A stretch of 6,452 nucleotides of DNA from Pseudomonadota bacterium (GTDB lineage Bacteria > Pseudomonadota > Gammaproteobacteria > Burkholderiales > Thiobacillaceae): NCBI GenBank assembly GCA_021791235.1, contig JAJYXA010000393.1:1-6452 (forward strand), read 5' to 3'. The position numbers were made by a program, and so were the translations under genes. Position 1 is the first letter of the stretch. Each line of letters begins with the position of its first letter. A model generated the notes under the pieces. It did no database searches and was not told where the DNA came from. It saw only the letters and a list, made by a program, of their open reading frames with translations. Positions 5,309-6,452 of this stretch are shown here, in pieces.

Positions 5309-6452
<1,144 letters not shown>

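Overview
The window is high-GC chromosomal DNA, most likely from a betaproteobacterium. The reasons are the GC-ending codon use, a RegB/RegA pair with the quinone motif, a long-type ThiC, and -10 elements placed almost on the start codon. The genus cannot be fixed from the sequence alone. No mobile element, tRNA, rRNA or CRISPR array was seen, and the content looks like ordinary core genome with one unfamiliar small gene.

Left part, plus strand: the C-terminal end of an ankyrin-repeat protein (1-236); a 177-base gap with a dyad and a -10-like element; a redox sensor kinase of the RegB/PrrB/ActS family (414-1670) overlapping by 4 bases its response regulator RegA/PrrA/ActR (1667-2209); then an exported glycerophosphodiester phosphodiesterase (2313-3617) closed by a strong intrinsic terminator (3668-3695). 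The kinase keeps its phospho-acceptor His, the GGATNPF quinone motif and the redox-active Cys, so it should report quinone-pool redox state to RegA, a Fis-type transcription regulator.

Right part, minus strand, in transcription order: the C-terminal two thirds of ThiC (thiamine pyrimidine synthase; enters from the right edge and stops at 5309-5311) with a 10-bp hairpin after the stop; a 347-base gene-free stretch (4962-5308) with palindromes, a 14-bp direct repeat and hairpins; a small exported protein of about 98 residues built from a 32-residue repeat (4662-4958); a terminator hairpin with eight T; and uppP (3705-4535), undecaprenyl-diphosphate phosphatase, convergent with the phosphodiesterase gene.

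The genes do not form one pathway: redox signalling, phosphodiester scavenging, cell-wall lipid-carrier recycling and thiamine synthesis are neighbours. The items most worth a second look are the small repeat protein with its structured upstream region, and the unusual layout in which a terminator-like hairpin sits exactly where the uppP transcript would begin.
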